Of a DNA stretch of 64,000 nt, positions 45,159 through 58,928 are shown piece by piece. The position numbers and the translations under genes were made by a program. The notes beneath the pieces are model-generated. The model was not told where the DNA came from, made no database searches, and was given only the letters and a program-made list of their open reading frames with translations. The stretch spans positions 10,568,041 through 10,632,040 of the forward strand of contig CM026562.1 of assembly GCA_015143295.1 (NCBI GenBank), given 5' to 3'. Positions within the stretch are counted from its first letter, which is position 1. The number at the start of each line of letters is the position of its first letter. The DNA comes from Tetracentron sinense. Lineage: Eukaryota > Streptophyta > Magnoliopsida > Trochodendrales > Trochodendraceae.

Positions 45159-48100
45159 AAAGTCACTGTGTCATAGATTTCAATCACATACTGTCTAAGT
45201 GTGTTACAAAAACTTTATCTAATAAAGCCTTGGTCATCGGGTCTGCAACATTAAGTTGAGACCTAATCTTTGTAACCACTACATCTTGCCTCTCAATGAT
45301 CTCACGAATGAGATGATACTTCTGCTCCACATGTTTCATCCTTTTGTGGTTCCTAAGTTCTTTGCTATGGGCTACTGCATCGTTTCTATCACAGAAGAGA
45401 GTGATATGTCTGAGTGCTGAAGGAACATTTCCTAGCCTTTGCAAAAAACTTCTGAACCAGACTGCTTCTTTTGCTTCTTCTGAAGCTGCAATATATTCTG
45501 CTTCTGTGGTGGAGTCAGCAATACTCTTCTGCTTTATGCTGCGCCAACTGACAGCAGCATCACCCAGTGTAAACACATACCCAGATGTGGAAGCTTTATT
45601 GTCCGAATCAGATTGGAAATCGGAATCAGTATAACCCAGTCCAACTAAATCTTCTGATTAAAAGGTAAGCACATAATCCCTAATCCTTTTCAGGTACTTC
45701 ATAATGTGCTTCACTGCAGTCCAATGATTAACACCTGGATTGCTTCAGAACCGACTAACAACTCCCACTACATGACAGATATCCGGTCTAGTACATAACA
45801 TGACATACATAAGGCTCCCAACTGCCGAAGCATAAGGGCACCTCTTCATCTACTCGATCTCATCAGCTAATGTAGGGACCATCTTTTTAGACAAAGTGAC
45901 ACCATGTCTAAAAGGAATGAGTGTTGTCTTATAATCACTCATACTGTACCTAGACAATATCTTGTCTATGTAGGAAGTTTGGCTCAATCCCAACATTCGA
46001 CATTTTCTATCTCTCAGAATCTTTATTCTAAGAATATATGATGCCTCTCCCAAGTCTTTCATTGAGAAATGCTGAGAAAGCCATATCTTGACTGATGACA
46101 ACATCCCTACATCATTCCCAATGAGTGGGATGTCATCTACATAAAAAATTAGGTATACTACGGCTTCCCCACTGTCCTTCTTGTATATACAAGATTCTTC
46201 CAAATTCTTTTGGAATCCAAATTCTTTGATCGAAAAATCAAATCTTTGGTTTCAGCTTTTTGAAGCTTGTTTCAAACCATATATCGACTTGTTGAGCTTG
46301 CATACCATGTTCTCTTGGTTAGGAGTAATGAAGCCCTCTGGTTGCTTCATATAGATGTCTTCATCTAACATTCCATTAAGGAAAGCAGTTTTGACATCCA
46401 TTTGCCATTTCTCATAGTCATGGTATGCTGCTATAGCTAGCAATATTCTAATGGATTTGAGCATAGCTACAGGTGAAAATGTATCCTCATAATCAACTCC
46501 TTTAATTTGAGTATAACCTTTTGCAACAAGTCTAGCTTTATAGGTCTCCACGTTACCATCAGCACCCTCCTTCCTTTTATAAATCCATTTGCATCCAATT
46601 GGCCTTATACCATCTGGTGGATCTACTAAAGCCTTGACTCCGTTGTCATACATGGAATCTATTTCAGCATTCATGGCTTTATTCCATTGAAATGCATCTA
46701 CATCCAATATAGATTTCTGATAAGTATTAGGATCTTTATCCTCATCATCAGGGGTAACTAGATAAACTTCATTATTGTAATACTGAAGTCTATCTGGTGG
46801 TCTAGAAACTCTTTCAGACCTTCTCAGTAGAACAAAATTAGGAGAAATTAAAGTGGAAGGATTAGGTTCAGTTTGGATACTGGCTGTGTCGTCTTTCATC
46901 TCATGAAATTCAACTTTCTTAAGGAGATCTATTTCTTCCTCCAAGAAAGTGGCATGAAGCCTAACAACTATTGTTTGGTCTGCCTTGGAGTAGAAATAGA
47001 AATCCTTAGTTTCTTTTGGATATCCTACAAAATTCCATTTCTCTGTCCTAGATTCCAATTTAGTGGGTTCGAGTTTACGAACATGCGTAGGACAACCCCA
47101 TACCCTTAGATGTTGTAAACTAGGTTTTCGCCCAGTCCACAATTCATAGGGTGTAAACGGAATAAACTTAGATGGAACCCGGTTTAAAATATAAATGACA
47201 GTTTGTATAGCATATCCCCAAAGATATGAAGGAACATCGACATGGCTCATCATAGAGCGAACCATATCTAATAAGGTCCAGTTTCTTCTTTCAGAAACTC
47301 CATTTTGTTGAGGAGATGCAGGACTTGTCCATTGTAAGATAATCTCATTATCCCTTAAGTAATCCATTAACTCGTTGGTGAGGTATTCACCACCTCAATC
47401 TGATCAAAGTGTCTTTATGGTTTTGTTAGTTTGATTCTCAACTTCTAATCTGAATTCTTTGAACTTTTCAAATGTGTCAGATTTGTGTTGCATCAAATAG
47501 ACATATCCATATCTGGAATAGTCATCGGTAAATGTGACAAAATACCGGTATTGACCTTGTGCAACAATGTTAAATGGACCACATACATCACTGTGTATTA
47601 GTCTTAAATTTTCTTCGGCTCTTCCTACCTTTTTAGGGTAAGGCTTCTTGGTCATCTTCCATTCGAGACAAGACTTGCATGTAGGGAGTGGTTCTACCTT
47701 GAGGAAGTCAAGGGGACCATCTTTTACTAACCTCTTGATCCTATCAAGATTAATGTGACCAAGTCTCTTGTGCCAAAGATAAGTAGACTCAGTACAATGT
47801 CTCTTCATTCCAGACATTCTAGATGATAAGACATTGTCACTTTGCAGACATTTATTATTTACCAATGAAAATATCAAATAAAGACCATTAATTAGATTAC
47901 CAGTTATCAAGACCATTCCATCTTTCTTTATTTCAGCAATTGAATTAAAATTGATAGAGAATCCATAAAATAAGAGTCTAGATACTGAAATCAAATTTCG
48001 ATGTGCTAAAGGCATATAAAAGTAGTCTTTTAAAATTAATGTTTTTTCATTAGGTAAATAAAGATTAAACAAGCCGATTGACTTCATTGCAACATTTGCA

Positions 48101-49127
48101 CCGGAGCCAACTTTAAGCTTCTGCTCCTGTTTGGTCGGCTTTCTGGTTTTCTTGAACCCCTACAAAGAATTGCAACCGTGTACAGTGGATCCAGAATCCA
48201 CGCACCATGAGTTAGGAGGACCGTCCAGAAAGTTAGACTCAACAGTAATATGTACTTCAAAGTATCTCATACTTTGAGTACTTCCGCTACCCTTCTTAAG
48301 AGTTGCGAGGTAAGTCCTGCAATTTCTCTTCCAGTGGCTTATTTTACCACAGTGGAAACACTTTCCCTTGCCTTTGTTTTCCTTACCAGCTATCCCTAAA
48401 GAACCTTTGGCAATTCTTGCCTTACCCTTATTGTCTTTAAACTTTCCTTTGCTTTTCTTCCATTTTCTAAACTTTTTAGATTTCTTGGAGGTATCAGGTT
48501 TATCGACGATTAAAGTTTCACCTTTAGTTGACTTTTTGATCAAATCTTCTACAGCAACAAGTGAATTCATAAGCTCACTTAGTAACATTTCACTCTTGTT
48601 CATATTATAATTTAACACGAACGAATTGAAGGACGGAGGGAGTGACTGCAGAACAGTGTCAACTTGAGTGATGACATCCATCTCTCATTAAGAATTTCCA
48701 GTTCATTCAATAATCTCATCATCTTCATGATGTGTTCCCTGACTGGAGTTCCCTCAGCCATCTTGGTGTTAACAAGGGATTTCAACTTTACTTATCGAGC
48801 TGACCTATTTTGCTCACCAAACATCTCATGAAGGTTTTGCAAAATGTCAGAAGCCTTATCCATGTGTTCATGCTGGCTTTGCAAAATGTTAGACATCGAA
48901 GGCAGTATGTAACACTTGGTCATCTGATTGAACTTCTCCCATTGCTCTAACTCAGCCTTTTGGGCCGGTGATGCATCTGGAGGAATTTCGGGCTTAGGTG
49001 TCTTAAGACATAGGTCAAGGTTATCCACGGCAAACACAATTCTAATCTTTCTTTTCTAGTCTATATAGTTAGTTCCTACTAACTTTTCATCACGAAGAAT
49101 TTCAGTTAATGGGTGTAGGCCTGTCAT
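45159..49127 (-). pseudogene. Copia gag-pol polyprotein, broken
   Basis: The start is MTGLHPLTEILRDEKLVG at 49127, with stops at 49056-49058 (TAG) and 48792-48794 (TAA). Gag ends in a CCHC knuckle CFHCGKISHWKRNC (near 48340). Protease carries CVDSGSTVHGC (about 48170). Integrase shows LWHKRLGHIN plus CKSC, then DVCGPF and TFTDDYSRYG; in its core LxSDxGGEYL two arginine positions are now TGA. Reverse transcriptase spans 47300-45850, with YKARLVAKGYTQ, VKTAFLNGML and the catalytic YVDD at 46132-46143. RNase H has TTEAEYIAASEE and NHKRMKHVEQKYHLIRE (45576-45184). About eight stops or shifts inactivate it. The domain order defines Ty1-copia; I do not assign a lineage. Confidence 0.92.
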
Positions 49128-50874
49128 GATCTAATCAAATGACAAATAAGAAAGTATTAGAGATCTATTGTATTCATTAATACCAATTAGATTATGAGTC
49201 TGGTATTGCCAATTTGGGAAGAATTAATTGGCATCGAAAACCTAGACACTAGCTTAATGTGATCCTACCTTTGGGCACATCATCACATCGCCTTGAATAG
49301 GCAGATAGAAACTATCTTCCCCAATTTCACAGATCTCATCTTGTGAATTCTGGAGTATTCGATCTACTGTCTGATCTATAAGAGATGTTATACTCACGCT
49401 TTGGCGTTATTGTATAATATCCCTTATTCATGTGCCCACCTACCATGAACCTAATAAACCCCTAATGAAAGCTCACGCTTTGGCGTTATTGCTCCCACTA
49501 TTTGCTTATTCAGTTTTCACCATGTTCACTTATAGGTGAGAGGGATTGGGCCCAGCTTTGGCCTGTTAGCTTACTCACACTCCCCACTATAGGATCACAT
49601 AGTGTATGATAGAAGATCATAATACTTAGGAACTTGTCCCCAGTCTTATATATACATGATATATCAAGAACAATTATTTCAACAGAATAATTAAACATAT
49701 AAACAGATATCATCTCATGATAAATAAACAGTAGTTATCATCTTATGATAATAAAACATTAGTATACAAGATTAATCGTTGTGGGTCAATAAATTAAAAT
49801 GCATGGATGCAAGGGAATATGATAAGAACAAAGGTAGCTCGCAAACTCCTTCGTGATCCATTCCTTTATCATCTTTTCTAGATCAAATCGCAACATCCTC
49901 CTTCGCAGCATGTCCACCAATGCATTAAATAGAATTTAAATGGCATTAGGGAAACCAGTATTCTATTCGCCATTTTCAGGGAAACCAAATGAATCTGCCC
50001 TTTATAGATTGCCAAAATCTACTAAATATTAACCTCTAGTATGAATGCATGAATGATAAACAATTTATCATATATTATGACTCATAACTATAATCTCATA
50101 TAAAAAAGATACTTCATGGTGATGGAGTACTTTTTCTTATTTTTAAAAGAATTTAAAATTTGATAACAATTATCAAATCGCCCAATAAAAATCTATATCT
50201 TATATAGATGAAACCCCATAAAAAATAAAACAATTATATTTTCCATAAAACAATTTTCATAATAAAATAACCCAATATAGGAAAAAATTTGAAAGCTTCT
50301 TGGAAAATTAATTTAGAAAATTCTTTTTCCCGCTTTAGATTTTCGACTCAAGTTTTGACCCTCAAAAAGATTGATTCTGGAAAAAATTTCTTCACGAAAG
50401 TTGTAGATCTTTTCGACGGCTTCGAAACGATGTACTGATAGACCTAAATCGGACTCACAGTCATAAATTTATAGCTAAAATACCGAAATTGTATCGATTC
50501 TTCTAATCAAATAAAATCCGAAAATCGATGAATCAATTTAAATCGAAATAAGCTTTAATCTCCAATAACGCTTGAGCAATGATGTCAAACACCATGAGAT
50601 TTATTAATTAATGATCAAATCATTTAAAAGGAATTTCAAAATAAACTCTTTGTTTTGAATATAATTATATCACATATAATACTAGTTTTTAAAATTTATT
50701 TAATTATCAAATCTCATTCAATAATATAATAAATATTTATTTATTCATCTTATTAACAAATAAAATAATAAAAACTACGAGCAATATTAAATAGATCTAA
50801 ATTAATTCATCTCATGAATTAAATCATCCATTTAATTACCTTATCAAAATAAACAAAAAATACTCCTAACCATA
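49128..50874 (-). other. Copia leader between primer site and gag
   Basis: 1.7 kb of AT-rich untranslated leader of the retrotransposon. No gene was seen. Confidence 0.7.
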
Positions 50875-50887
50875 CGCTCTGATACCA
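50875..50887 (-). other. Copia primer binding site (tRNA-Met)
   Basis: Minus-strand TGGTATCAGAGCG, two bases after the 5' LTR end, is complementary to plant initiator tRNA-Met. Confidence 0.85.
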
Positions 50888-50889
50888 AT

Positions 50890-53101
50890 TGAAGGGGGAT
50901 CCGGATAAAAATTTATACGGAAACTGGATCCCTTAGATCTTAACACCATAAAAAGTATCAAAATTATCTAAGAGTTTTAGTCATATCACCTCGGTGAATG
51001 TTTTTCACCGGTGAAGCTTAATCCACTCGAACCGTAAGAACTCTTTGTAGAGATTTCTCCGAAAAAATATTAGAAGCTCGATCCTTGTTCTTTGCTATCC
51101 CCACGAAGCTTTAGAATCTTCTTTGGAATTATAGAAGCAAGAGGAAGAAAATGGATTAATGGTGTAGACCTTCTATCACCAATAATCCTAAGGTTCAAAA
51201 CCCTAGATTTGCAAAACCCAACTAGGACCACCAATATAGCTCATGAAAATCCCTAGGGGTCTCCCGTAGGGCTTACGGTTTGGAGAGAGAGAGGAGAGGA
51301 GAGAAAAAATTCTGGAGAATTCTACTTAATGGTCTAGGGTGTTGGGGTATTTGTAGACTAGGATCTTATCCTAATCCTACTCTAACTTGATCTTATCTAG
51401 TAGGATTTATTAATTAACAATAACTCTTATTATTAATTAAATAAACTCCTACTTAATCTATAACTACTTCAGTTATAGTAATCCTATTAATTAAAGAGTC
51501 CCTATTATAAGAGGATTCTTTAATAAAAAGGGATAAGTCAACATCCTACACCAAAGTAGGAAACCTAGTCAAATTAGGAATCCACAAGGGGGGGCGTGAG
51601 CTTCTATGGGGCGTGGGATTTGAGGAGTTAAAACTCCTTATTGTAATCTAATTACAACAACATCTTAATCCTAATTGCAATCCAACACTTGGATTTTAAT
51701 TCCATAATAAAATGAATTATATTTCAATAATTATTCAATTAAACAAATCCTAATCCAATTAGGATTCTTCAAGTGGGCGCCCCACCCTAGGGTTTAAACC
51801 CATGGACTTTGGCGCATATTAAAGGTCTATTTTAATGGGTTTATGAATATGGGTCAAACACATTTCCCCTTTAATTATGTTAATCAAATAATTACTAAAA
51901 TAATCCCTTAGATTAAATTAACAATTAATTTAAACAATAGATTAACTATTAATCTATTTAATTAAATGATTAACTTTTAATCACTTAAATAATTGATTAA
52001 CTTTTAATAAATTATTGAGCTTGTATTTCTTATGTGAGCACTTCCAAAGATTACTCTGGGACATTCTTACCCTGACTTATTCAATGTTATCCCATTGACC
52101 CTAAATGGGAATTACATCGGATTGCAAGCGACGTGAGATATCCATGTTGTAATTGAATCCCAGTGTATGAACATTAACCATTACGGATCCCGCCACATGA
52201 ACTTTTAAATTCGATTTATCCTTCCAAATACATTATCCCTAATGGGCCTTCGAGATTGACGTACTATCTAACCCATAGCCCATTGCAAATCATCCGGGTT
52301 TCCAAGACTTATGATTAAGCCATGAGAAACAATTTTTCATGAAAAACATTTTGAAAAAATCCTTTTATAAGTATAATATCTTTTAATAAAAGTATATTTC
52401 AAAACTTATTTTGTTTTCAAAATCACCTACACAGGATTTAAACTTAATCAACTGTCTTACCCGGAACTTGGATAATCTCTCAAATTAATGAACATGGATT
52501 TCTTGTTTGAAATTCATTATGACTCGAACAACTTTCTGACTATCCAACTGTCACTGTATTGTATTCCCTAAATTAGAAAATACGTTGGTGGAATCAAATC
52601 AGTTAGATCACTGCTCAGTCATAGATGAACTCATCAGATCTAAGGATCATCGAAACCGTTCAATGTGAATGAGAGACCAACTATCTGATAGTAGGTTTAT
52701 GCAAGAGGTCTCTCATTGAATGCAATCAATCAGTGTACATTTAAGCACCCATATGCTGATGTGTAGTCTCCACTACAATAGTTCGAGATAGAACTACATC
52801 TCAACTATTGAGAACATCTTAGCATTCTGGCAGCCATATAAGTGAAGTGCCCAGCTTCACCCATAACTATGATAAGGTATAAGGAACCGGAAAGTTATAT
52901 CTACATGTGACAATCTAATCACATAACTTTCCTACAATATATCCTATGGACCTTTATTGATATCTCATATCGTATAGATCATCTCATGATCATGGTCAAT
53001 TACCCATAATGAATACACAATAGATTAAGAAGAAACATTTATTAATCAAATTAATAAGGTTTTAACAATCTAAATGACTTTTTTGGGCACCATGTCCAAC
53101 A
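50890..53101 (-). repeat. Copia 5' LTR
   Basis: 2212 bp. Plus-strand boundaries are TGAAGGGGG and GTCCAACA. It is followed by CAACT, the target duplication. Confidence 0.93.
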
Positions 53102-53379
53102 CAACTATGGGAAGATGAAAGGAGTTTTGGAAATGGTGATCAAATTGCTAACCTGAATTAAAAACTCTTTGGAAAGGTCGTTCATTGTGGTGGGGCATTA
53201 AATGAGAAAGATAATCGATTCTTGTGGAAATAGTTCTGTAGTTAAAGAAATTTATTGTAGTGGGTCGTGGGCTCATTAAAGATATAAGATGAGGTGGCAA
53301 CATAAATTAGAAATGGAGATCAAAGATGAGGTGGCAAAATAAATTAACCTAAGATTAATAATTTTTATTTTATTTTCTT

Positions 53380-53640
53380 ATAACCAAGGTTAGATTAATG
53401 AATCCTAGGGATGAGTGAATCTTAACCACGGTTAGTGGGTGTTAAAAGGGGCACATGACGCCTTGTAGAGCCCTCTTTAATTGCGGTTAAGCATAATTAA
53501 CCAAAGGTTATTTTTTGCCTAGAACTAAGGTTAGATGGATAAACCCTAGGGGTGAGTAAATCTTAATCATAGTTAGTGGGTATTAAAAGGAACATGTGGC
53601 GGCTTGGGAGTTTATTTTTTCTTTGGTTGAGCTTCCAAAC
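53380..53640. repeat. 145-150 bp repeat family, second cluster
   Basis: Two units in reverse orientation to 3.4-4.8 kb, with GGTGAGTAAATCTTAA, GTTAGTGGGT and AAAGGAACATGTGGCGGC. A further single unit lies at 54590-54740. Confidence 0.7.
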
Positions 53641-55110
53641 GGTAAAGACGTGTTTCCTCAATCAAGTAATAGGGGTAAAATGGAAAAATGGTAACTTTAG
53701 TTAACAGTGTTAATATTAAGAGTTTGACAAGGGAGGGCAGTGTAATTTCATAAACTAAAGGGGAGGTTTCTGAAATTTCACCAAACCTCAGGGAGGTGAG
53801 TGTAATTTACCCTAAATAAAATTAAGAGATGCTAGCCCTACTCACATGCACTCCCTACTCTCAACCAAAAACCCTGAGCCTGACACATTTACAAGAGGCT
53901 ACGGGAAAAAAAAATCTAGATCAAACCTCTCACCTTAGGTCAACTTACTTCGGAAAAAAGGGGGAAAGATTGCCTGAACCTTTATTATTTTAGTTAAGTT
54001 CAGGTTTGGCAGGAAATAATATTCTATGACTAGCAATTCATTTATTTTCAAACTGGCCCATTTACTATCTATTATTTGATTGACTAATATTTTATATTGG
54101 AATGAGTGAAGAGTCAAATGTTTTGGCAATTCCTCGTAGGGGATGCATCAAGATAATTTCAGTTCATAGAATTAGAGTTTTTGTAAATTGATCTGTAATT
54201 CTTCGTAGTCTATCCTCTATTAACAACTTTATGAATCCCATATAGATTATGACCTAGATCATATTGATTCTTTTTTGAATCTCTATTTGTGCAATTCCCT
54301 CGACACATGATGATATTCTCATATTTACAAGAGGCTTTGAAGCCCAAATTCAGCTTAACTAACACTCCTAATCCTTAATTACTTTAACATGTGTTTGATT
54401 TTTGGCTTAGAGTAGGGAATCCTTGAGAGTAGGGCGGGCTAGCCTCATAAAATATGCATAAGCATATTCTCACTTTGTGAGGGCTTACATGCTGACGCAA
54501 AATCAATTCTTTTATTATGAGAGTTGATTACCTGACCCACATTCCACTATCTAGCCAACCGTTGTATCCCTGTTTCCCTTTGTCCCTTTTAACCCCTTTT
54601 GACTGTGGTTAAGCTTAATTAAATTAAGGTTAATATTTAAAAAAAAAATAAGGTTGGATGGGTGAACCCTAAGGGTGAGTGAATTTTAACCACAATTAGT
54701 GGGTGTTAAAAAGCGGGGGCATGGACCAATGAGGACCTCGAATTTAGCTACATAGCGACATACGAGGTCCATTAAACATTTCCTTTTTATTATCTACTAT
54801 ATCTACTAGTGGGCCGCATGTGCGATGCACATGAGAGAGGAAAGGTGGGAGAGAGTGAAAAGAGGGACGTAGTGGGTCTATGCATGTATGTTAGAGGGGA
54901 GACGTGAGAGAGAGATAATGTGTTGGAAATGTGAGTTGTGTGGCTGTTGAAAACACATAAGAATGGGAGAGTGAGAGAGAAAAAATAGGAGTAAATATTT
55001 GAGAGAATCAATCATATCTAAGGGGATTGAAGTTAATAGATATGAAATGACTATAATACCCTTAAATATTTATTCACTTAATAGTAATAGGATAAGTGTT
55101 TAAATATGAA

Positions 55111-55288
55111 CAGGAGCTCTACTTCGGTGCGTCAAGTAGAGCTCCTCATTTGCGTGCAATGTTTGGTGGCCGTTTTATAATTATGAAAAAATACAGGAGT
55201 TGTTTTGTATTCTCATAATTACATAACTGCCAAGGGCTTAGTGGAAAAGGAAGCTCTGCTCCTACCTGATGAAGCAGAGCTCCGACTC
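55111..55288. mobile_element. 178-bp three-hairpin element, unclassified
   Basis: Three stem-loops lie in a row: GGAGCTCTACTT/AAGTAGAGCTCC (55113-55145), a central AATTATGA-AATAC/GTATT-TCATAATT stem (about 55177-55230), and AGCTCTGCT/AGCAGAGCT (about 55250-55281). ATATGAA occurs on both flanks (55104-55110 and 55289-55295), a possible 7-bp target duplication. Confidence 0.5.
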
Positions 55289-55481
55289 ATATGAAGACTC
55301 ATAGGATAATATAATATTCAGATTTTTTGTCATAGTAAAAAAAGTTAATTAATGTCACATATCTCTCATTCTCTCATTATAATAGTAGAGATAATGTTTA
55401 GGACTCATTTGAGAACCGATTAAATGACATCTAACCACTTATGCTAGGATTATGTCGGAATAATAGTGTTTAGTTCAATCC

Positions 55482-55759
55482 GTTATAAGCGATTTTAAAA
55501 CAATCAATTCTATAAATAACAGTTGATTCCATAATCTTGTTAGAGGGTGAATAAGCACCTTTAAGATTATATTTCACCCAATTTTGTATTATCATAAGGC
55601 TTACAAAACTAGTTAAACCCGTTATAAGCGATTTTAAAACAATCAATTATATAAATAACAGTTGATTCCATAATCTTGTTAGAGGGTGAATAAGCACCTT
55701 TAAGATTATATTTCACCCAATTTTGTATTATCATAAGGCTTACAAAACTAGTTAAACTT
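55482..55759. repeat. 139-bp tandem duplication, nearly identical copies
   Basis: GTTATAAGCGATTTTAAAAC begins at 55482 and at 55621. The units differ at about one base, so the duplication is recent or homogenised. Confidence 0.9.
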
Positions 55760-56497
55760 GAGATATATTTTTTTTAAAAATAAATTTTATTCTAAATGAC
55801 CATTATACTTTTTTTTTTCAAAAGAACTAAATTGCTTATCAGTAGAGTGCTAACCAAATAAGATTATTGAAGATAACGCTTATTCACGACATCGCTCATC
55901 ATATAATAAATTATTACCACAATAATCTAAATCAGACAAGGCCTCATTCCTCAATTTGCATTAACAAAAAAATTATCAATAGAAATATGAGACAACCTTT
56001 ACATACCCACAATGCTAGTTGCACAGTATAGGAGCATAAGTCTCCATCTTGCAACACCTTTTTGGCTAAGAGATGAGCTTCAATATTACATGATCTCTTC
56101 AAGCATGTTGTGCGTGTCATGCAGTATTACTGATATTGATGTGTCTTGCACGTGCATTAAAAAGCGTAGCGCTTGAACTCATTAAACTTATGGTGTTGGC
56201 ACTCCTTCGTAATAAAGTGTGCACCGCATGTCATACACGTTACTAGTAATAATATCAACTTTTAGGGATAAATTAGGTTTTTTAGGGGTAAATAAAACAT
56301 GTATTAACAACAAAATTATATACAAGAAATATGAGACAGCCACTACGTTCCTACAATGTTGCACAGTATTGGAGCTTAAGTCTCTATCTCACAATGCTTC
56401 AACTAAAATATATGTAGACGATTTTAAAAGAGAATGACATAAATTGATTGATTTACCAGCCGTGTACTTATAGTTGTAGGTTACAATTACATGGTAA

Positions 56498-57366
56498 CTG
56501 TTGGAAAAACTATGTGGTGAATGAGAAAATGACCCGATAAAAATACCCGATTGACCCGACGAATAGGGGTCCGAGGGCGAAGCCCCCAGTTGAAATATTT
56601 TGACCCGAATTTTGACCCAAACCGATCCGGGTCCGGGCTGGGCTGGGCTTGGGCTACATGGTGTATATTCATTTTTTGGTCAAATTCCGTTTAAAACCTA
56701 TCCTAGGTTTTACTCGTTTTGATCCATTCTTTGAATGGGTTTTCCGTTGGTAGACAAACTTCCAATAACTGTTTTTCTTTCCATTTTTTGTCTCTTTCGA
56801 ACAGTCACCTCTGTACGAACAGACACAAGGAAGTCTAAAAAGTAGACCTTCATTCCTACATTATTCTAATCATTTTTTGGTTTTAAAATCTCTCTCTCTC
56901 TCTTCTGCATTGTTATTTGGTTCGAGTACAAACATTGATCAGTTTGCTGGGTTCTGCAGATTGAAGTGCTGCATCTCTAGAACCGAAATATGTTCTATCT
57001 TGGAAGACGATTACTCATCAACCTTGAGCACTGAGAGGGAGTAAATTTGTCTTAAGGAAACTGGGATTCACAGGGCTCGGATTTGCTGTTTATTTCCTGT
57101 TTATTTGTTGTTTCAGTTTGCTATTTATTCACAAAACAAATACAGTGAATTCTTTATTTACTGTTTCAATTTCCTTATTCCTTTTATTGATACATATATA
57201 TTTATTAATTATTTTATGAATAATTAAAACTACAGTAACTAAATAATAGAAGAATCGGGAAAAGATCAGGAAAAGGCATACATGGAAACAAAATAAGAGA
57301 GACTATGAGTTCCCATAGATTGCTCTTCATACGTGGAGGTGCTATCATTTGGGTGTGTTATTACAC
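56498..57366. mobile_element. Probable copia LTR or LTR fragment
   Basis: It starts TGTTGGAAAAACTATGTGG, contains GGTCCGAGGGCGAAGCCCCC (a GC hairpin common in plant copia LTRs) and TTTGTCTTAAGGAAAC. A TTACACCC boundary at 57360-57366 lies beside copia pol. Orientation and right edge are uncertain, and no duplication was read. Confidence 0.4.
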
Positions 57367-57399
57367 CCTACAAACTAATGGATGGAATGTTCATTAGTT

Positions 57400-57982
57400 T
57401 GGCACGAAAAGGTGTGAAGTGTGACCAGGAGACACCTTTAGTAAAGATGTCAGCTAATTGATGTTGGGAATGAGCAAACTTAAATCATTTGCAACCAAGT
57501 CTCTAACAAAATGATAGCCCACTTCAATGTGCTTCGTACATGTATGAAAGATATGGTTTGTAGCCATGTTAGTGGCACTAAGATTGTCACAGTAGAGCAC
57601 AAGTGGACTTTGAAGATGTATACGTAGATTGCGTAGAAGGTATGAGAGCCAAAGAAGTTCTGAGATAGTTACCGCAAGAGCCTTACATTCAGTTTCTACA
57701 TTTGAATAGGGCATGGTCGGTTGTTTCTTGGAGCCCCAAGAAAGAAGATTACTGCTAAGGAATACTCAATATCCAGTAGTAGAGCGTCAGTTATTTGGGC
57801 ATCCGACCCAATCAACATCAAAGAAGGTTGTCTTAAGAGTCACCGAGGTGGGAGAAATTGGTAGATCAAATCCCAAGATTCCTTGAGATAGCAAAGCATG
57901 TGCTTGACTGCCTGTTCATGTAGAGATGTTGGTGCATGCATGAATTGATGTCCCTGATTGACAACAAAGATGTCAAGTCGTG
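57400..57982 (-). pseudogene. Ty1-copia RT/RNase H fragment
   Basis: Minus strand reads QFMHAPTSLHEQAVKHMLCY (RT tail, about 57950-57890), then ETECKALAVTISELLWLSYL and LYCDNLSATNMATN (RNase H), then LADIFTKGVSW (57450-57420). It is cut at 57983 by the gypsy element. Stops are present. Confidence 0.8.
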
Positions 57983-58928
57983 TGTTGTGACCCAAAATAC
58001 CCCTAGGAGTTAGGGATACTTTGGCTTGTGATGTGTTATATCCGATACCAAACCATCTTGTAAAATATCCAAGGTATAATGTAATAAAAACGATAATCAT
58101 ACCGGAAACGTAAACTAAATTTTTCTTTAACATATATGATCTGTATTTCCAAGTTTATACATGCCTAACCAAATAAAGGTGGACATACCCACCTATCAAA
58201 AGACAAAATGAAATCTCACTATCACTCCACTAAGCAATAGTCTAGATAGGGTCACATATCTAAATCCCTATCTTCCTATGGCTGCAACGGGATAAGCGGC
58301 TCCCTTTCTTCTATGTATTCCTCTTCAACCTAGGGCTCTAGGTTGCAATTGTCAAATGGACCTGCCGACATGAAATGTACGGCTGAGCATGAAATACTCA
58401 GTGTGTACAAGCTACTAGCTAACATTGTTATACAATAAGAAATATCATATGAGCATTGAAGATAACAATTCATAATTCATACATTTAGCCAAACGTAGAT
58501 GTAGCACCCCGGACTTTTTCATCCTTAATGAATAGCACATTCGTAGTTAATTGGCCGTTTTTGTAGTCTAATTAATAAATAAAGAAGAAATTGGAAATTC
58601 CAAAACGTCAGAAATTTCCTTTTCGAAGTACGAACCCAACGCAAGTTGAATCGTCAAAATCGGACGAACGAGTCAAAAGATATGGCCAAAACAGTCTGGA
58701 CCTGCAGGCAATCGTAGCTCGGAAGGCACTAAGGACGTAGCTCGGAAGACACTAATAACGTAGCTCTAGCTCTGATAACGTATACGTTGTGCATCCATTG
58801 TGCAACAGACAACGGGTACGTTGTGCAACAGACAACGTGTACGTTATACAGCAAACAACGTGTACGTTGTACAGCTCACGACAGGCACGTTGTACATAAG
58901 ACAACGTGACAACGTGCTCGGCACTATT

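Larger units (their letters stand above)
42945..53101 (-). mobile_element. Complete but decayed Ty1-copia retrotransposon (10.2 kb)
   Basis: Two direct LTRs (42945-45141 and 50890-53101) flank a minus-strand gag-pol in copia order: gag, protease, integrase, reverse transcriptase, RNase H. A perfect 5-bp duplication CAACT flanks it (42940-42944 and 53102-53106). The LTRs differ by scattered substitutions and a small indel (near 51888), so the insertion is old but not ancient. Coding is broken by several stops. Confidence 0.95.
53107..56490. other. Gene-free repeat-rich stretch
   Basis: No protein-coding gene is visible. It contains copies of the 145-150 bp family (53380-53640, 54590-54740), the three-hairpin element, a 139-bp tandem duplication and a diverged 100-bp duplication (55965-56080 against 56285-56405). 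Confidence 0.6.

Noticed and set aside
45344..45634. Plus-strand 96-codon ORF
   Set aside because: It is antisense to copia RNase H.
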